The position numbers were made by a program, and so were the translations under genes. The notes under the pieces were generated by a model. It saw nothing but the letters and a program-made list of their open reading frames with translations, had not been told where the DNA came from and searched no databases. Shown here piece after piece: positions 23,025 to 32,389 of a stretch of 64,000 bases of DNA; the stretch's first letter is position 1; each line of letters opens with the position of its first letter. Source of the DNA: Pseudomonas iranensis. GTDB taxonomy: Bacteria; Pseudomonadota; Gammaproteobacteria; Pseudomonadales; Pseudomonadaceae. The stretch covers positions 3,968,001 to 4,032,000 of the forward strand of contig NZ_CP077092.1 of assembly GCF_014268585.2 (NCBI RefSeq), written 5' to 3'.

Positions 23025-23840
23025 TCAGTGTTCGGCTTTACATTGCCTTGGACTGAGACCGGTCTTGCGCCGAAACGCCCGGGCCAGCGCCGACGGACTT
23101 TCGTATCCAACCTCCTCGGCAATCAATGCAATCGGGCGGCCTTCGCGCAGGCGTTTCTGCGCAAGACTGACGCGCCAGCTCAGCAGGTAATCGGCCGGCG
23201 TCTGCCCGACCACGCGGCGAAACTGCTCGGCAAAACCGGCGCGGGACTGGTTCGCCGCTGCCGCGAGATCGGCCACACTCCAAGGCTTGTGCGGCTGCTC
23301 GTGGATCAGGTTCAAGGCGCGAGACACGCGCGGATCCGCCAGCCCGGCCATGATGCCCGGTTGCTGATCACGACTGCCGATGAGATGGCGCAGCAGCAGA
23401 ATCACCAGCAATTCAAACAGGCGATCCATCACCGCCACGCGCCCGCAATGCCCTTCAAAAGCTTCGTTGAACAGCCAGTCAAGGGTGCTGCGCAATTCCG
23501 GGATATCGGTGAGTTTCAACACCAGATAGTCCGGTAACGCGGCGGCCAAGGCATTGCCCGAGCCACCGTCGAAGGTCAGCGAGGCGCACACCACTTGGCT
23601 GGCCATGGCCTCGTCGGCAAACATCCGGTGAGTGAAAGGCCGGGGAAAGAAAATCAGCGACGGTTCTTCCAGGCGAATTTCCCGCTCGTTGCCCGGTTTG
23701 AGCAGCAACGCCCCGGCTTGCAGAACATGCACATGGCCGACCGGTTCGCCTTCGTGAACGCTCACGCCGCAAAACGAGCCGCTATGAAAGGTGCCGGCGT
23801 TCACACCGAAATGACTGAGTAATGTGGAAAGGCGATCCAT
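23025..23840 (-). CDS. AraC-family transcriptional regulator (cupin-type sensor)
   Basis: A 271-residue regulator. The N-terminal domain (about 1-160) has the layout of the AraC_N/cupin_6 group (FHSGSFCGVSVHEGEPVGHVHVL, then SLIFFPRPFTHRM). The C-terminal pair of helix-turn-helix motifs includes WSVADLAAAANQSRAGFAEQFRRVVGQTPADYLLSWRV and IALIAEEVGYESPSALARAFRRKTGLSP. GGGAG seven bases before ATG 23840 fixes the start. It is divergent from the AhpD-like gene, the usual pairing for this subgroup, and probably activates it. Its stop is three bases from the stop of the convergent exporter gene. Confidence 0.9.
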   Translation of the reverse strand: MDRLSTLLSHFGVNAGTFHSGSFCGVSVHEGEPVGHVHVLQAGALLLKPGNEREIRLEEPSLIFFPRPFTHRMFADEAMASQVVCASLTFDGGSGNALAAALPDYLVLKLTDIPELRSTLDWLFNEAFEGHCGRVAVMDRLFELLVILLLRHLIGSRDQQPGIMAGLADPRVSRALNLIHEQPHKPWSVADLAAAANQSRAGFAEQFRRVVGQTPADYLLSWRVSLAQKRLREGRPIALIAEEVGYESPSALARAFRRKTGLSPRQCKAEH

Positions 23841-23971
23841 GGCTGACTCCCGAAGGCATATCTGGACGATCTGCCGCATATCCTCGACGATTCGCCGCCA
23901 AAGCGCCATTGGCAGCCCCTAAGATCTCTCCATCGCCGCTGCACTTCGCTGCGGAATTTCGGAGAATCACC

Positions 23972-24490
23972 ATGAGCCGCATCCCTGCAATCAGCCTCGA
24001 CACCGCCACCGATGCCACCCGTCCTGCACTGGAAGGCGTGAAGAAAAAAATCGGTTTCCTGCCCAACGTCTTCACCACCCTCGCCCAGGCGCCGGTTGCA
24101 TTCGACACTTACCTGCAAGCCTCGGCCATCCTCGGCAAGACCTCATTGAGCGGCAAAGAGAAAGAAGCCATCTACCTCGCCACTTCGCAGGTCAACGGTT
24201 GCGACTATTGCCTGTCCGCACATACCGTGTTTGCCGGCAAAGCCGGGCTGTCGGCGGAGGACATCATCGCGGCACGTCACGGCGAACTGAATGCCTACGC
24301 CGCCCTCGCCCGCCAACTGACCGAAACCCGTGGCCACTTGAGCGATGAACAGTTGGCCGCTGCCCGCGCTGCCGGTATTGATGACCGCAAGATCATCGAA
24401 GTGATTGCCCTGGTGGCCGTGCAGACATTGACCAACTACCTGAACAACACGGCGCTGACCGACATTGACTTCCCGGCCGTCGAGGCCTGA
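23972..24490 (+). CDS. Carboxymuconolactone decarboxylase (AhpD-like) family protein
   Basis: A 172-residue all-helical protein. The redox-active pair is in NGCDYCLSAHTVFAGKAGLS, the CxxC-xxx-H signature of AhpD-like peroxidase partners. Preceding LSGKEKEAIYLATSQV and the C-terminal ALVAVQTLTNYLNN also fit. It is probably a thiol-dependent alkylhydroperoxidase or related oxidative-stress enzyme rather than a true decarboxylase. CGGAGAA precedes ATG 23972. It is divergent from its likely AraC regulator, and a strong terminator follows at 24520-24558. Confidence 0.9.
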   Translation: MSRIPAISLDTATDATRPALEGVKKKIGFLPNVFTTLAQAPVAFDTYLQASAILGKTSLSGKEKEAIYLATSQVNGCDYCLSAHTVFAGKAGLSAEDIIAARHGELNAYAALARQLTETRGHLSDEQLAAARAAGIDDRKIIEVIALVAVQTLTNYLNNTALTDIDFPAVEA

Positions 24491-24519
24491 GCAGTCGCTC
24501 ACGATCCGAAGATAAAACC

Positions 24520-24558
24520 GGTGGCGAAAAGGCGCTCTTTTCGCCACCGCTGTTTTTT
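24520..24558 (+). terminator. Rho-independent terminator of the AhpD-like gene
   Basis: A 12-bp stem GGTGGCGAAAAG (24520-24531) with CTTTTCGCCACC (24537-24548), then GCTG and six T at 24553-24558. Confidence 0.88.
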
Positions 24559-24677
24559 GCTGCCATGATGTACGTCAGAATAATTCGCAGCGCAAACAGT
24601 GTCTGGTGCGCTGAAACCAAACAGCCTGTGCGCAGGTCTTTGTTCTCAGACAAATGCCCCGGAAAGACACGAACCCC

Positions 24678-26909
24678 ATGACAGACTGGTTGCAAGACAA
24701 CGGCGAGATGGCCGGGCAGATCCGCCGTCACGACTGGGCGAATTCGCCCCTCGGCCCGTTGGAAAACTGGCCCGATGTACTCAAGACCACTGTCTCGCTC
24801 AGTCTCGCCTCGCATTTCCCTCAGGCGATCGTCTGGGGCCCGCAACTCATCACTCTCTATAACGACGCCTTCGTACCGATTCTCGGCGACAAGCCGCACG
24901 CGTTGGGACGCCCTTTCAGCGACATCTGGAAGGAAGCCTGGCACGAGATCAGCCCGATTGCTGAGGCCGCGTACGCCGGCCAGGCCACCTACATCGAAAA
25001 CTTTGCTCTGCAGATCGAACGCGGCAAAGGCCCGGAGCAGGCGTTCTTCACTTTTTGCTATAGCCCGATTCGTGATTCCCACGGCAATGTCGTCGGCATG
25101 ATCGACACCGTCACCGAGACCACCCAGACCGTTTATCTCAACCGACGCCTGGCGGTCCTCGATGCCATCGGCGAAGCGGTGACCAATGCCACGGATGCGC
25201 AAGCAATCCTGGCGGCAAGCACGCGGCTGATGGTCGAGCAACTGCGTCTGTCCAATTGCGCCTACGCCGACATGGATGCCGACGAAGATGGTTTCACCAT
25301 TCGCGGCGACTATGCAGCGCCGGGTTCGCCGAGCATCGTCGGCCACTACCATTTGCGCGATTTCGGCGAGAAAGCCGTACGCCTTCTGCGCGCGGGTCAA
25401 CCGTTGGTGATCCACGACAACCGCAGCGAATTGCCGCCGGAAGAATCAGCGACCTTTCAGGGCATAGGCATCACCGCCACCATTTGCGTGCCGCTGATCA
25501 AGCAAGGCCGTCTTACCGCGTTAATGGCCATTCACGACAAAGTGCCGCGTGTCTGGTCGAGCTTCGAACAGGCGCTGCTCAGCGAAGTCACCGAACGTTG
25601 CTGGGCGCACATCGAGCGAGTGCGCGCCGACGCCAACGTGCGCGAGGGCCTGCTTGCATTGGCTGAACTCAATGCCACGCTGGAGCAACGGGTCGAAGAG
25701 CGCAGCCTGCGTCTGGCCCAGGCCGAGTCGGCGTTGCGCCAGTCGCAGAAGCTCGAAGCCATCGGCCAATTGACCGGCGGCGTCGCCCATGACTTCAACA
25801 ATTTGCTGACGATCATTCGTTCGTCGGTGGATTTTCTGCGCCAGCCCAACCTGCCGGAAGAACGCCGCCAACGCTACATGCGCGCGGTGTCCGACACCGT
25901 CGAGCGGGCCTCCAAGCTGACCAGCCAGTTGCTCGCCTTCGCCCGCCGTCAGCCGCTCAATCCGCAGGTAGTCGACGCCGGCGAACGTTTGGCCAACATC
26001 GGCGAAATGCTCGAATCGGTCACCGGCGCGCAGATTCACGTGTGCGTCGAGCGCCCGGATCACCCCTGCTACATCCGCGTCGATCTCAGTCAGTTCGAAA
26101 CTGCATTGATCAACATCGCCCTGAACGCTCGCGACGCCATGAATGGTCAGGGTGAGCTGAAATTGCGCCTGGAGTGCCATAAAGCGCTGCCGCCGATTCG
26201 CGGCCACGCTGGGTCGAGCAGCCATTTCGTGTCGATTGCCCTGGCCGACACCGGTGCCGGCATCGACGCACACACCCTCGAACACATCTTCGAGCCGTTC
26301 TTTACCACCAAGGCTGTCGGCAAAGGCACGGGTCTGGGGCTGTCGCAGGTGTTCGGCTTCGCCAAGCAATCGGGCGGCAACGTCGATGTCTCCAGCGTCC
26401 TTGGCCAAGGCACCGAGTTCACCTTGTATTTGCCGCAAGTGCCGGCGATCGAGGCAGAAGAGGATGAGGCAGAGGACAATGGCGAGGTGCAGCCGGCGTG
26501 CGAAAAACGCCGGGTACTGGTGGTAGAAGACAATCTCGACGTCGGCCGTTTCGCCAATCAGATCCTCCAGGATCTGGGCTATGAAACCGCGTGGGCGACC
26601 AACGCTGAAGAAGCCCTGCAGTTGGCCGGTAGCGATGCCAGCGCGTTCGATGCGGTGTTTTCCGACGTAGTCATGCCGGGCATCACCGGCGTCGCGCTCG
26701 CCAAAGAACTGCGCCAGCGCCGCCCCGATCTGCCGGTGATTCTGACCTCCGGCTACAGCGAAGAACTGGCGCGCAGCGGGTACGAAGGTTTTGAATTTCT
26801 CGCCAAGCCCTACTCCGCCGAACAGGTCTCGCGGATTCTCGGCAAGACCTGGCTCAAGGACGCAAAACCAGCGGCGTCAGTCGTGATCGACGCCGGCGCG
26901 CTTGAGTAA
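24678..26909 (+). CDS. Soluble hybrid histidine kinase (PAS-GAF-HisKA-HATPase-receiver)
   Basis: A 743-residue cytoplasmic sensor. The order is a PAS-like N-terminal domain (to about 160; it includes the motif SPLGPLENWP, often seen at the start of such kinases), GAF (about 170-320), a coiled coil, HisKA with H371 (GGVAHDFNNLL), and HATPase_c (ADTGAGIDAH, GTGLGLSQVFGFAKQSGG). The C-terminal receiver has D663 (VFSDVVMPG). No membrane span is seen. The start at 24678 is favoured, but an in-frame ATG at 24654 cannot be excluded. The final 33 bases overlap the convergent SulP gene. Confidence 0.92.
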   Translation: MTDWLQDNGEMAGQIRRHDWANSPLGPLENWPDVLKTTVSLSLASHFPQAIVWGPQLITLYNDAFVPILGDKPHALGRPFSDIWKEAWHEISPIAEAAYAGQATYIENFALQIERGKGPEQAFFTFCYSPIRDSHGNVVGMIDTVTETTQTVYLNRRLAVLDAIGEAVTNATDAQAILAASTRLMVEQLRLSNCAYADMDADEDGFTIRGDYAAPGSPSIVGHYHLRDFGEKAVRLLRAGQPLVIHDNRSELPPEESATFQGIGITATICVPLIKQGRLTALMAIHDKVPRVWSSFEQALLSEVTERCWAHIERVRADANVREGLLALAELNATLEQRVEERSLRLAQAESALRQSQKLEAIGQLTGGVAHDFNNLLTIIRSSVDFLRQPNLPEERRQRYMRAVSDTVERASKLTSQLLAFARRQPLNPQVVDAGERLANIGEMLESVTGAQIHVCVERPDHPCYIRVDLSQFETALINIALNARDAMNGQGELKLRLECHKALPPIRGHAGSSSHFVSIALADTGAGIDAHTLEHIFEPFFTTKAVGKGTGLGLSQVFGFAKQSGGNVDVSSVLGQGTEFTLYLPQVPAIEAEEDEAEDNGEVQPACEKRRVLVVEDNLDVGRFANQILQDLGYETAWATNAEEALQLAGSDASAFDAVFSDVVMPGITGVALAKELRQRRPDLPVILTSGYSEELARSGYEGFEFLAKPYSAEQVSRILGKTWLKDAKPAASVVIDAGALE

Positions 26910-28322
26910 TTTCTTGCAGCGTTCCGACAGATGAAACACCTGTAGATGCTTGCCCGCCTTGGCGTAGCGTTCACGCAGGGTTTTCAATGCGGCGATCGCC
27001 GAGTAATCGACAAAGCTCAGGTGTCGGCAGTCGAGAGTGACTTTGGCCGGGTCGTTGGCCGGGTCGAACTGATTGAGAAACGGCGTGGTCGAGGCAAAGA
27101 ACAGCGTGCCGTGCAGGCGATAGAGCTTGCTGCCATCGGCTTCAAGATGTTCATCGGCATACAGTTCGCGGGCCTGCTGCCAGGCGAAGTTGAGCGCGGC
27201 GATGACGATCCCGCATAGCACGGCCGTGGCCAGATCGGTGAACACGGTGATGGTGGTCACCGCGATGATCACCAGCACATCGTGCAGCGGCACCTTGTTT
27301 ATCACCCGCAACGACGCCCAGGCGAAGGTCTGCTGCGACACCACGAACATCACCCCCACCAGCGCGGCGAGCGGAATCCGCTCGATCAGCGGTGACAGAA
27401 ACAGAATGAACAACAGAATCAGCACACCGGCAACCACGCCGGACAAGCGCCCGCGCCCGCCGGAGCTGAGATTGATCACTGTCTGCCCGATCATCGCGCA
27501 ACCGCCCATGCCTCCGAACGCCCCGGACACCATGTTCGCCGCGCCGAGCGCCACGCACTCGCGATCCGGGTAGCCACGGGTCTCGGTGATTTCGTCGGTC
27601 AGGTTCAGCGTCAGCAGGGTTTCCAGCAGGCCGACCATCGCCATCAGGATCGCGTACGGGGCGATGATGCGCAGCGTTTCCAGGCTCCACGGAATGTCCG
27701 GCATGGCGAAAGTCGGCAGACCGCCGGCAATGTGCGCCATGTCGCCGAGGGTACGGGTCGGCAGCCCGAACAGGTAGACCAGCAGGCCGACACCAAGGAT
27801 CGCCACCAGGGCCGGCGGTACCGCTTTGGTCAGGCGCGGCAGGATGTAAACGATGGCCATGGTCAGCAGCACCAGCCCGGACATCAGATACAGCGGCGTA
27901 CCGCTGAGCCAGTGCTCGCCGCTTTTGAAGTGCTCGAGTTGCGCCAGGGCAATGATGATCGCCAGGCCGTTGACGAAACCGAGCATCACCGGATGCGGCA
28001 CCATGCGCACCAGTTTGCCCAAGCGCAACAGCCCGAACGCCATCATGATCAGGCCGCCGAGCAGCACCGTTGCCAGCAGATATTGCACGCCGTGTTGCAC
28101 CACCAGCGCGACGATCACCACCGCCATCGAACCCGCCGCACCGGAAACCATGCCCGGTCGGCCGCCAAACAACGCCGTCAGCGTGCAAATGATGAACGCG
28201 CCGTACAGGCCCATCAGCGGATTGAGATGCGCGACCAGCGCGAAAGCAATGCATTCGGGCAACAGGGCGAACGAGGTGGTGAGTCCGGCGAGGACATCGG
28301 CGCGCAGACGAATCGGTTTCAT
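26877..28322 (-). CDS. SulP-family anion transporter with STAS domain
   Basis: A 481-residue inner-membrane protein. About 11-12 spans start at residue 8. The family signature LTTSFALLPECIAFALVAHLNPLMGLYGAF is followed by GGMGGCAMIGQTVINLSSGGRGRLSG. The C-terminal STAS domain (about 385-475) shows KLYRLHGTLFFASTTPFLNQF and VDYSAIAALKTL. Family members carry sulphate, bicarbonate or dicarboxylates; the substrate here is unclear. The 3' end overlaps the hybrid kinase gene tail-to-tail by 33 bases. Confidence 0.92.
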   Translation of the reverse strand: MKPIRLRADVLAGLTTSFALLPECIAFALVAHLNPLMGLYGAFIICTLTALFGGRPGMVSGAAGSMAVVIVALVVQHGVQYLLATVLLGGLIMMAFGLLRLGKLVRMVPHPVMLGFVNGLAIIIALAQLEHFKSGEHWLSGTPLYLMSGLVLLTMAIVYILPRLTKAVPPALVAILGVGLLVYLFGLPTRTLGDMAHIAGGLPTFAMPDIPWSLETLRIIAPYAILMAMVGLLETLLTLNLTDEITETRGYPDRECVALGAANMVSGAFGGMGGCAMIGQTVINLSSGGRGRLSGVVAGVLILLFILFLSPLIERIPLAALVGVMFVVSQQTFAWASLRVINKVPLHDVLVIIAVTTITVFTDLATAVLCGIVIAALNFAWQQARELYADEHLEADGSKLYRLHGTLFFASTTPFLNQFDPANDPAKVTLDCRHLSFVDYSAIAALKTLRERYAKAGKHLQVFHLSERCKKLLKRAGVDHD

Positions 28323-28482
28323 GGCTTACCTGACTGAGCGGCCGCTGGGCACGGCTGCTGTTTTCGCAAAAAAAGAGGGAGGCGAATGGTACGGAATTGT
28401 TCGGCCTCGGGCCAGTGAAACGCTGACATGGGGTGGCGCGGGCCTTATCCTTGCAGGCCTGTCCATCGAATCGAGTCGCAGC

Positions 28483-28827
28483 ATGTCAGCGTATTTGTCC
28501 GCCCGGGATGTGTGTCAGCGTCTGCGCGAAGCTGCGCTGGGCGTGCTTGCGTTCGAAGTCTGCGGGGTAATGTCCGAGTCCGGGCTGATTGCCGTTGATA
28601 TCGAGGGCTGGCTTGTGCTGCTGGACTTCGCCGACGGACATTTGCATCACTGTGAATACGCGCGCAACTGCGCCGGGGACGAAGCGACGCTCAACACGTG
28701 GCAGCGTTATGGCACGGACCCGGTGAGTCTGCTCAGCACATGGGAACTGGCGCAGATCGAGCGGTTATTGCGTGAGGCGGATGGAGTTGTGGCTCAGGGC
28801 ATCATTTCCAGAACCAGAGACGACTGA
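28483..28827 (+). CDS. Small conserved protein (DUF7693-like), unknown function
   Basis: A 114-residue soluble protein. The features LSARDVCQRLREAALG, VDIEGWLVLLDF, a DGHLHHCEYARNCAG segment and the ending RYGTDPVSLLSTWELAQIERLLREADG resemble, from memory, the small Pseudomonas family DUF7693. The start at ATG 28483 is where the homology-like region begins; the open frame extends upstream, antisense to the SulP gene. The last 34 bases overlap the convergent LprI-like gene. Three cysteines are present; a metal site is possible but unproven. Confidence 0.65.
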   Translation: MSAYLSARDVCQRLREAALGVLAFEVCGVMSESGLIAVDIEGWLVLLDFADGHLHHCEYARNCAGDEATLNTWQRYGTDPVSLLSTWELAQIERLLREADGVVAQGIISRTRDD

Positions 28828-29810
28828 CTTTCGTGCATGCGGTCATACCAGCCCTGCAGCACATCGGGCAGCCGCTTCTTCCACTTCGCCACGTTGGTGT
28901 AGTACCGCAGATGTTCATGGCTCTGGTCATCGTAGCTTTTGAAGATCAGCCAGACCTGTGCGTCGGCAGCACTCATCAGGATGCCGATACCACCCAGACC
29001 GCGCATCCACATTTCTACCACCTGAGCATCAGGCAAATCTCTTGAGGCCTCGCCGACCTGCAACGAACCGGAGGTTTCCACCAGTTTCTGGTAGTCGGTC
29101 TTGAGCAGCGAACGCAGTGCCTGATCTTCTGCGGACGTGCGAGCCAGACCCAGGCTGAGCAGATCGTAATTCAGCGTCAGCGGTTGTTCGGAGGCGACAT
29201 ACCGACCGGCGTAATACACGCCCATGCCGCCGCCGCAGTCGGAGTCCGCACCGGTTTGCGTGACGTTCAGTACGCCATTGATGGGCGTGAAGGCGAGTTT
29301 GCAGGCGTCCTCGGCGTACACGGCTGTTCCATCCTTGAGTATGGCAACGCCGGTCAAGTCTCCGGAATTGGCGCCCTCGCCTGCTGATATATCGATGGCG
29401 ATATGCGTGGCATCACGACGTTGGGTAACGACGGTCGCCGATGTCGAGGTGCCGCGCGGAATCAGTTGCCAAGTGGCATCCCAACTGAAGGGCTGAACCG
29501 CGTGCTCGAGCTCAGTGACGCGCATCAGGTATTCGCGCCGCAGACACGCGCTGAGGGCACCGCAGGCGTTGCGGTTTTTCAGCCACTGACGCTGGTCGGT
29601 TTTCAGGGTTTTGGGATCGACAACTTTGCCCAGCGTGGTCCGCCATTGCTCGGCGAGTTTGTCGTCGAGGGTCGAGAGGTAGGGATCAGTGCAGATGGCT
29701 TTTTCGGTTTTGCCGGAGGCGTCGGTGCAATCGAAACTGCTGGCATGGGCGGTGCAGGCAAGGACGAGAGATGTCAGCGCCAAGGCGTGACGCAGGGAGA
29801 TAGCGAACAT
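28794..29810 (-). CDS. Periplasmic protein with LprI-like (DUF1311) N-terminal domain
   Basis: A 338-residue exported protein. The signal peptide ends near residue 23 (TAHASS). Residues 24-100 form an LprI/DUF1311-type domain, with Cys pairs in FDCTDASGKTEKAICTDPYLSTLDDKLAEQW and KNRNACGALSACLRREY. This domain is linked to lysozyme inhibition in some bacteria. The remaining 230 residues are a second beta-rich domain I do not recognise. Conserved cysteines suggest disulphides. The role in lysozyme defence is inference from the domain only. Confidence 0.8.
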   Translation of the reverse strand: MFAISLRHALALTSLVLACTAHASSFDCTDASGKTEKAICTDPYLSTLDDKLAEQWRTTLGKVVDPKTLKTDQRQWLKNRNACGALSACLRREYLMRVTELEHAVQPFSWDATWQLIPRGTSTSATVVTQRRDATHIAIDISAGEGANSGDLTGVAILKDGTAVYAEDACKLAFTPINGVLNVTQTGADSDCGGGMGVYYAGRYVASEQPLTLNYDLLSLGLARTSAEDQALRSLLKTDYQKLVETSGSLQVGEASRDLPDAQVVEMWMRGLGGIGILMSAADAQVWLIFKSYDDQSHEHLRYYTNVAKWKKRLPDVLQGWYDRMHESQSSLVLEMMP

Positions 29811-29879
29811 CGAGAGATTCCATTCTTCGGATGGCGGGGATTATGCCAGTGCCGCTGCTGTAAATCGCCTTTGTCGTAG

Positions 29880-29901
29880 ACCCTGCTCGCTCCCACAGGG
29901 G
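29880..29901. repeat. Truncated REP remnant, family A
   Basis: The segment CCTGCTCGCTCCCACAGGGG matches the outer part of the family A unit (normally CAGGCTCGCTCCCACA) without the left part or an inverted mate. Probably a decayed REP. Confidence 0.5.
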
Positions 29902-29913
29902 TTTTGTGTGAGT

Positions 29914-30447
29914 TCAGAAAGTGATTTGGGCTGCCGGTTTGACGTCGATTCGTGCCACGGAACTGGTCAGGGCGGCGAAGTCCTTGTTGTGTTCGGCAAT
30001 GATGTCCTCGGCGCTCATGTTGCCGTTATCGACCGTCGAATGCGCATCCCGCGCGACGACGATGTCGTAGCCCAGCTTATGCGCGCTGCGCACCGTGGCG
30101 TTGACGCAATAATCGGTCTGCAGACCGCAGATGATCAGACGTTCGAAGTCTTCGCTGGGCAGCAGCTTGCCGAGATCGGTCTGGTAGAAAGAGTCCCCGG
30201 TAGTTTTGCCTACACGCAGGTCTTTCGTCGAAGTCAGCAGACCGTTAGCCAGTTGCCAACCGTCCGCCCCATGCACGAATGGACCGTCCTTTTCCTCGTG
30301 CTGAATCAACACCACCGGAACGCCAGCGTCGCGGGCGCGTTGGCTCAGATCATTGATCGTGGCGATCACGCGGTCGATTTCAAAGCACTGATATTCACCA
30401 GCACACAGCACCTGCTGGACGTCGATGATCAGTAATGCGGTGGTCAT
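29914..30447 (-). CDS. Isochorismatase-family cysteine hydrolase
   Basis: A 177-residue hydrolase with the full catalytic triad visible: D9 (LLIIDVQ), K81 (RVGKTTGDSF) and C114 (LQTDYCVNAT). The cis-peptide region GLQTDYCV is typical. The family includes nicotinamidases, N-carbamoyl amidases and isochorismatases, and the substrate cannot be told from the sequence. It is 66 bases downstream of a gamma-glutamyltransferase gene on the same strand, so joint expression is possible. No metal-binding Asp/His cluster like that of PncA is evident. Confidence 0.9.
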   Translation of the reverse strand: MTTALLIIDVQQVLCAGEYQCFEIDRVIATINDLSQRARDAGVPVVLIQHEEKDGPFVHGADGWQLANGLLTSTKDLRVGKTTGDSFYQTDLGKLLPSEDFERLIICGLQTDYCVNATVRSAHKLGYDIVVARDAHSTVDNGNMSAEDIIAEHNKDFAALTSSVARIDVKPAAQITF

Positions 30448-30513
30448 GTCGAGCCTTCCTTGATCAATCCTTGAGAATGGGGCGGACCTGCGCCCGCCCC
30501 TCTTTTACTCCGC

Positions 30514-32241
30514 TCAGTAACCCAAAGACAAGCCGGTATTGCGCCGTGGATCATTGGCGCCGTAGAAGCGATTCTTGCCAACCGGTTTGCCGCCCAGTGA
30601 CGGCGCGCCGACCAGAATCGCGGCGATGTGGTTGGCATCCTGCGGGCCGGCAAACTTGTGGCCCCAGCTTTCCAGGAGCTTTTTCGTATCCGGGCTGGCG
30701 GCGAAGTCTTCGAGGTTGGTTTCCTCCGGCATCCACTGCTGATGGAAGCGCGGCGCGTCGACCGCTTCCTGCAAGCCCATGCCGTAATCGATGACGTTGA
30801 GCATGGTCAGCAAGGTCGCGGTGATGATCCGGCTACCACCCGGCGTGCCGACCACCATCACCACCTTGCCATCCTTGGTGACGATGGTCGGACTCATCGA
30901 GGACAGCGGCGCCTTGCCCGGTGCAATGGCATTGGCTTCACCCTGAACCAGGCCATACATGTTCGGCACGCCGACCTTGGAGGTGAAGTCGTCCATTTCG
31001 TCGTTGAGAATCACCCCGGTCTTGCTGGCCATCACGCCCGCGCCGAACCAGTCGTTGAGGGTGTAGGTGACCGAGACGGCATTGCCCCACTTGTCGACGA
31101 TCGAATAATGCGTGGTGTTGCTGCCTTCATGCGGCGCTACACCGGGCTTGAGCTCAGCCGAGATGCCGGCCTTCTGCGGCTGGATGGCGTTGCGCAGTTT
31201 GGTCGCGTAATTCTTGTCCAGCAGGTGCTCGATCGGATTCTTCACAAAATCCGGATCGCCGAGGTAGCTGTTGCGATCAACGTACGCGTGGCGCATCGCT
31301 TCGATCTGGTAATGCATGCCCTGAGCGGAATGGAAGCCCAGGTCCTTCATCGGATAGCCTTCGAGGATATTCATGATCTGGCAGATCACCACCCCGCCGG
31401 AGCTTGGCGGTGGCGCCGAGACCACGTGATAGCCGCGATAATCGCACTCAACCGGGGCCAGTTCGCGAGTCTTGTATTTGTCCAGGTCAGCCTGAGTGAT
31501 GATGCCCTTGTTGGCCTGGCTGGAGGTGACGATGGCATCGGCGACCCAGCCTTTGTAGAAGCCGTCGGCGCCCTTCTCGGAAATTGTCCGCAGGGTTTTC
31601 GCCAGATCCTTTTGCACCAGTTTCTGCCCGACCTGCATCGGCTCGCCGTTGCTGAGGAAGATCGAGCCGGAATCGCGCATGTCCTTCTTGAACACATCCG
31701 TCGCGTATTCGAGCAGCTCGACATCGCCCTGCTGCAGCTCGAAACCGTCTTCGGCCAGTTTGATCGCCGGGGCAATCATCTCCTTGCGCTGTTTGGTGCC
31801 GTATTTGCTCAGCGCCAGCTCCATGCCGGACACGGTGCCCGGCACCCCGACGGCCAGATGGCCGCGCGTGCTCAGTTCCGGAATGACGTTACCGTCCTTG
31901 TCCAGATACATGTTGGCGGTCGCCGCCAGCGGCGCTTTTTCGCGGAAATCGAGAAAGGTCTTGCGCCCGTCAGCCAGTTGAATAGTCATGAACCCGCCGC
32001 CGCCAAGGTTGCCCGCAGCCGGGTAGACCACCGCCAGTGCATAGCCCACCGCGACCGCCGCATCCACGGCATTGCCGCCGTTTTTCAAAACGTCGACGCC
32101 GACATGGGTCGCCAGATGTTGCGCGGTGACCACCATGCCGTTTTCCGCCGCCACCGGCGCCACCGATGCCGCGTGAGCCATGAGACAGCTGAGCGCCAGG
32201 GAGGTCGCAATGAGCGATCTGGCCAAAGGTTCGTACTTCAT
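30514..32241 (-). CDS. ggt: Gamma-glutamyltransferase
   Basis: A 575-residue periplasmic proenzyme. The signal peptide ends after SCLMAHA (about residue 25). The self-cleavage site gives the catalytic T376 in SNTTHYSIVDKWGNAVS, and the small-subunit glycine loop GTPGGSRI and SSMSPT also match. Upstream features PAAGNLGGGGFM and FREKAPLAAT are typical of the large subunit. It removes or transfers the gamma-glutamyl group of glutathione and related amides. All key residues look present and the length is normal. Confidence 0.95.
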   Translation of the reverse strand: MKYEPLARSLIATSLALSCLMAHAASVAPVAAENGMVVTAQHLATHVGVDVLKNGGNAVDAAVAVGYALAVVYPAAGNLGGGGFMTIQLADGRKTFLDFREKAPLAATANMYLDKDGNVIPELSTRGHLAVGVPGTVSGMELALSKYGTKQRKEMIAPAIKLAEDGFELQQGDVELLEYATDVFKKDMRDSGSIFLSNGEPMQVGQKLVQKDLAKTLRTISEKGADGFYKGWVADAIVTSSQANKGIITQADLDKYKTRELAPVECDYRGYHVVSAPPPSSGGVVICQIMNILEGYPMKDLGFHSAQGMHYQIEAMRHAYVDRNSYLGDPDFVKNPIEHLLDKNYATKLRNAIQPQKAGISAELKPGVAPHEGSNTTHYSIVDKWGNAVSVTYTLNDWFGAGVMASKTGVILNDEMDDFTSKVGVPNMYGLVQGEANAIAPGKAPLSSMSPTIVTKDGKVVMVVGTPGGSRIITATLLTMLNVIDYGMGLQEAVDAPRFHQQWMPEETNLEDFAASPDTKKLLESWGHKFAGPQDANHIAAILVGAPSLGGKPVGKNRFYGANDPRRNTGLSLGY

Positions 32242-32389
32242 GAGTCGATCTCTTTTTGTTTTTGGGGACTGCGCAAAACGCAGGGCAACGCTTCAGGAGC
32301 AACAAGCAGTATGGTCGGCTTTGCGTATTGCGCCTCCCCGTTCAGCCAGTATGCTGAGCCATCGCAGCCGTTGGCAGCTCCTGCCCGAA

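Noticed and set aside
30477..30506. GC-rich hairpin GGGGCGG/CCGCCCC between ggt and the isochorismatase-like gene
   Set aside because: The T-rich stretch is on the plus strand, where no gene ends, so it is not a terminator for these leftward genes; no other role could be supported.
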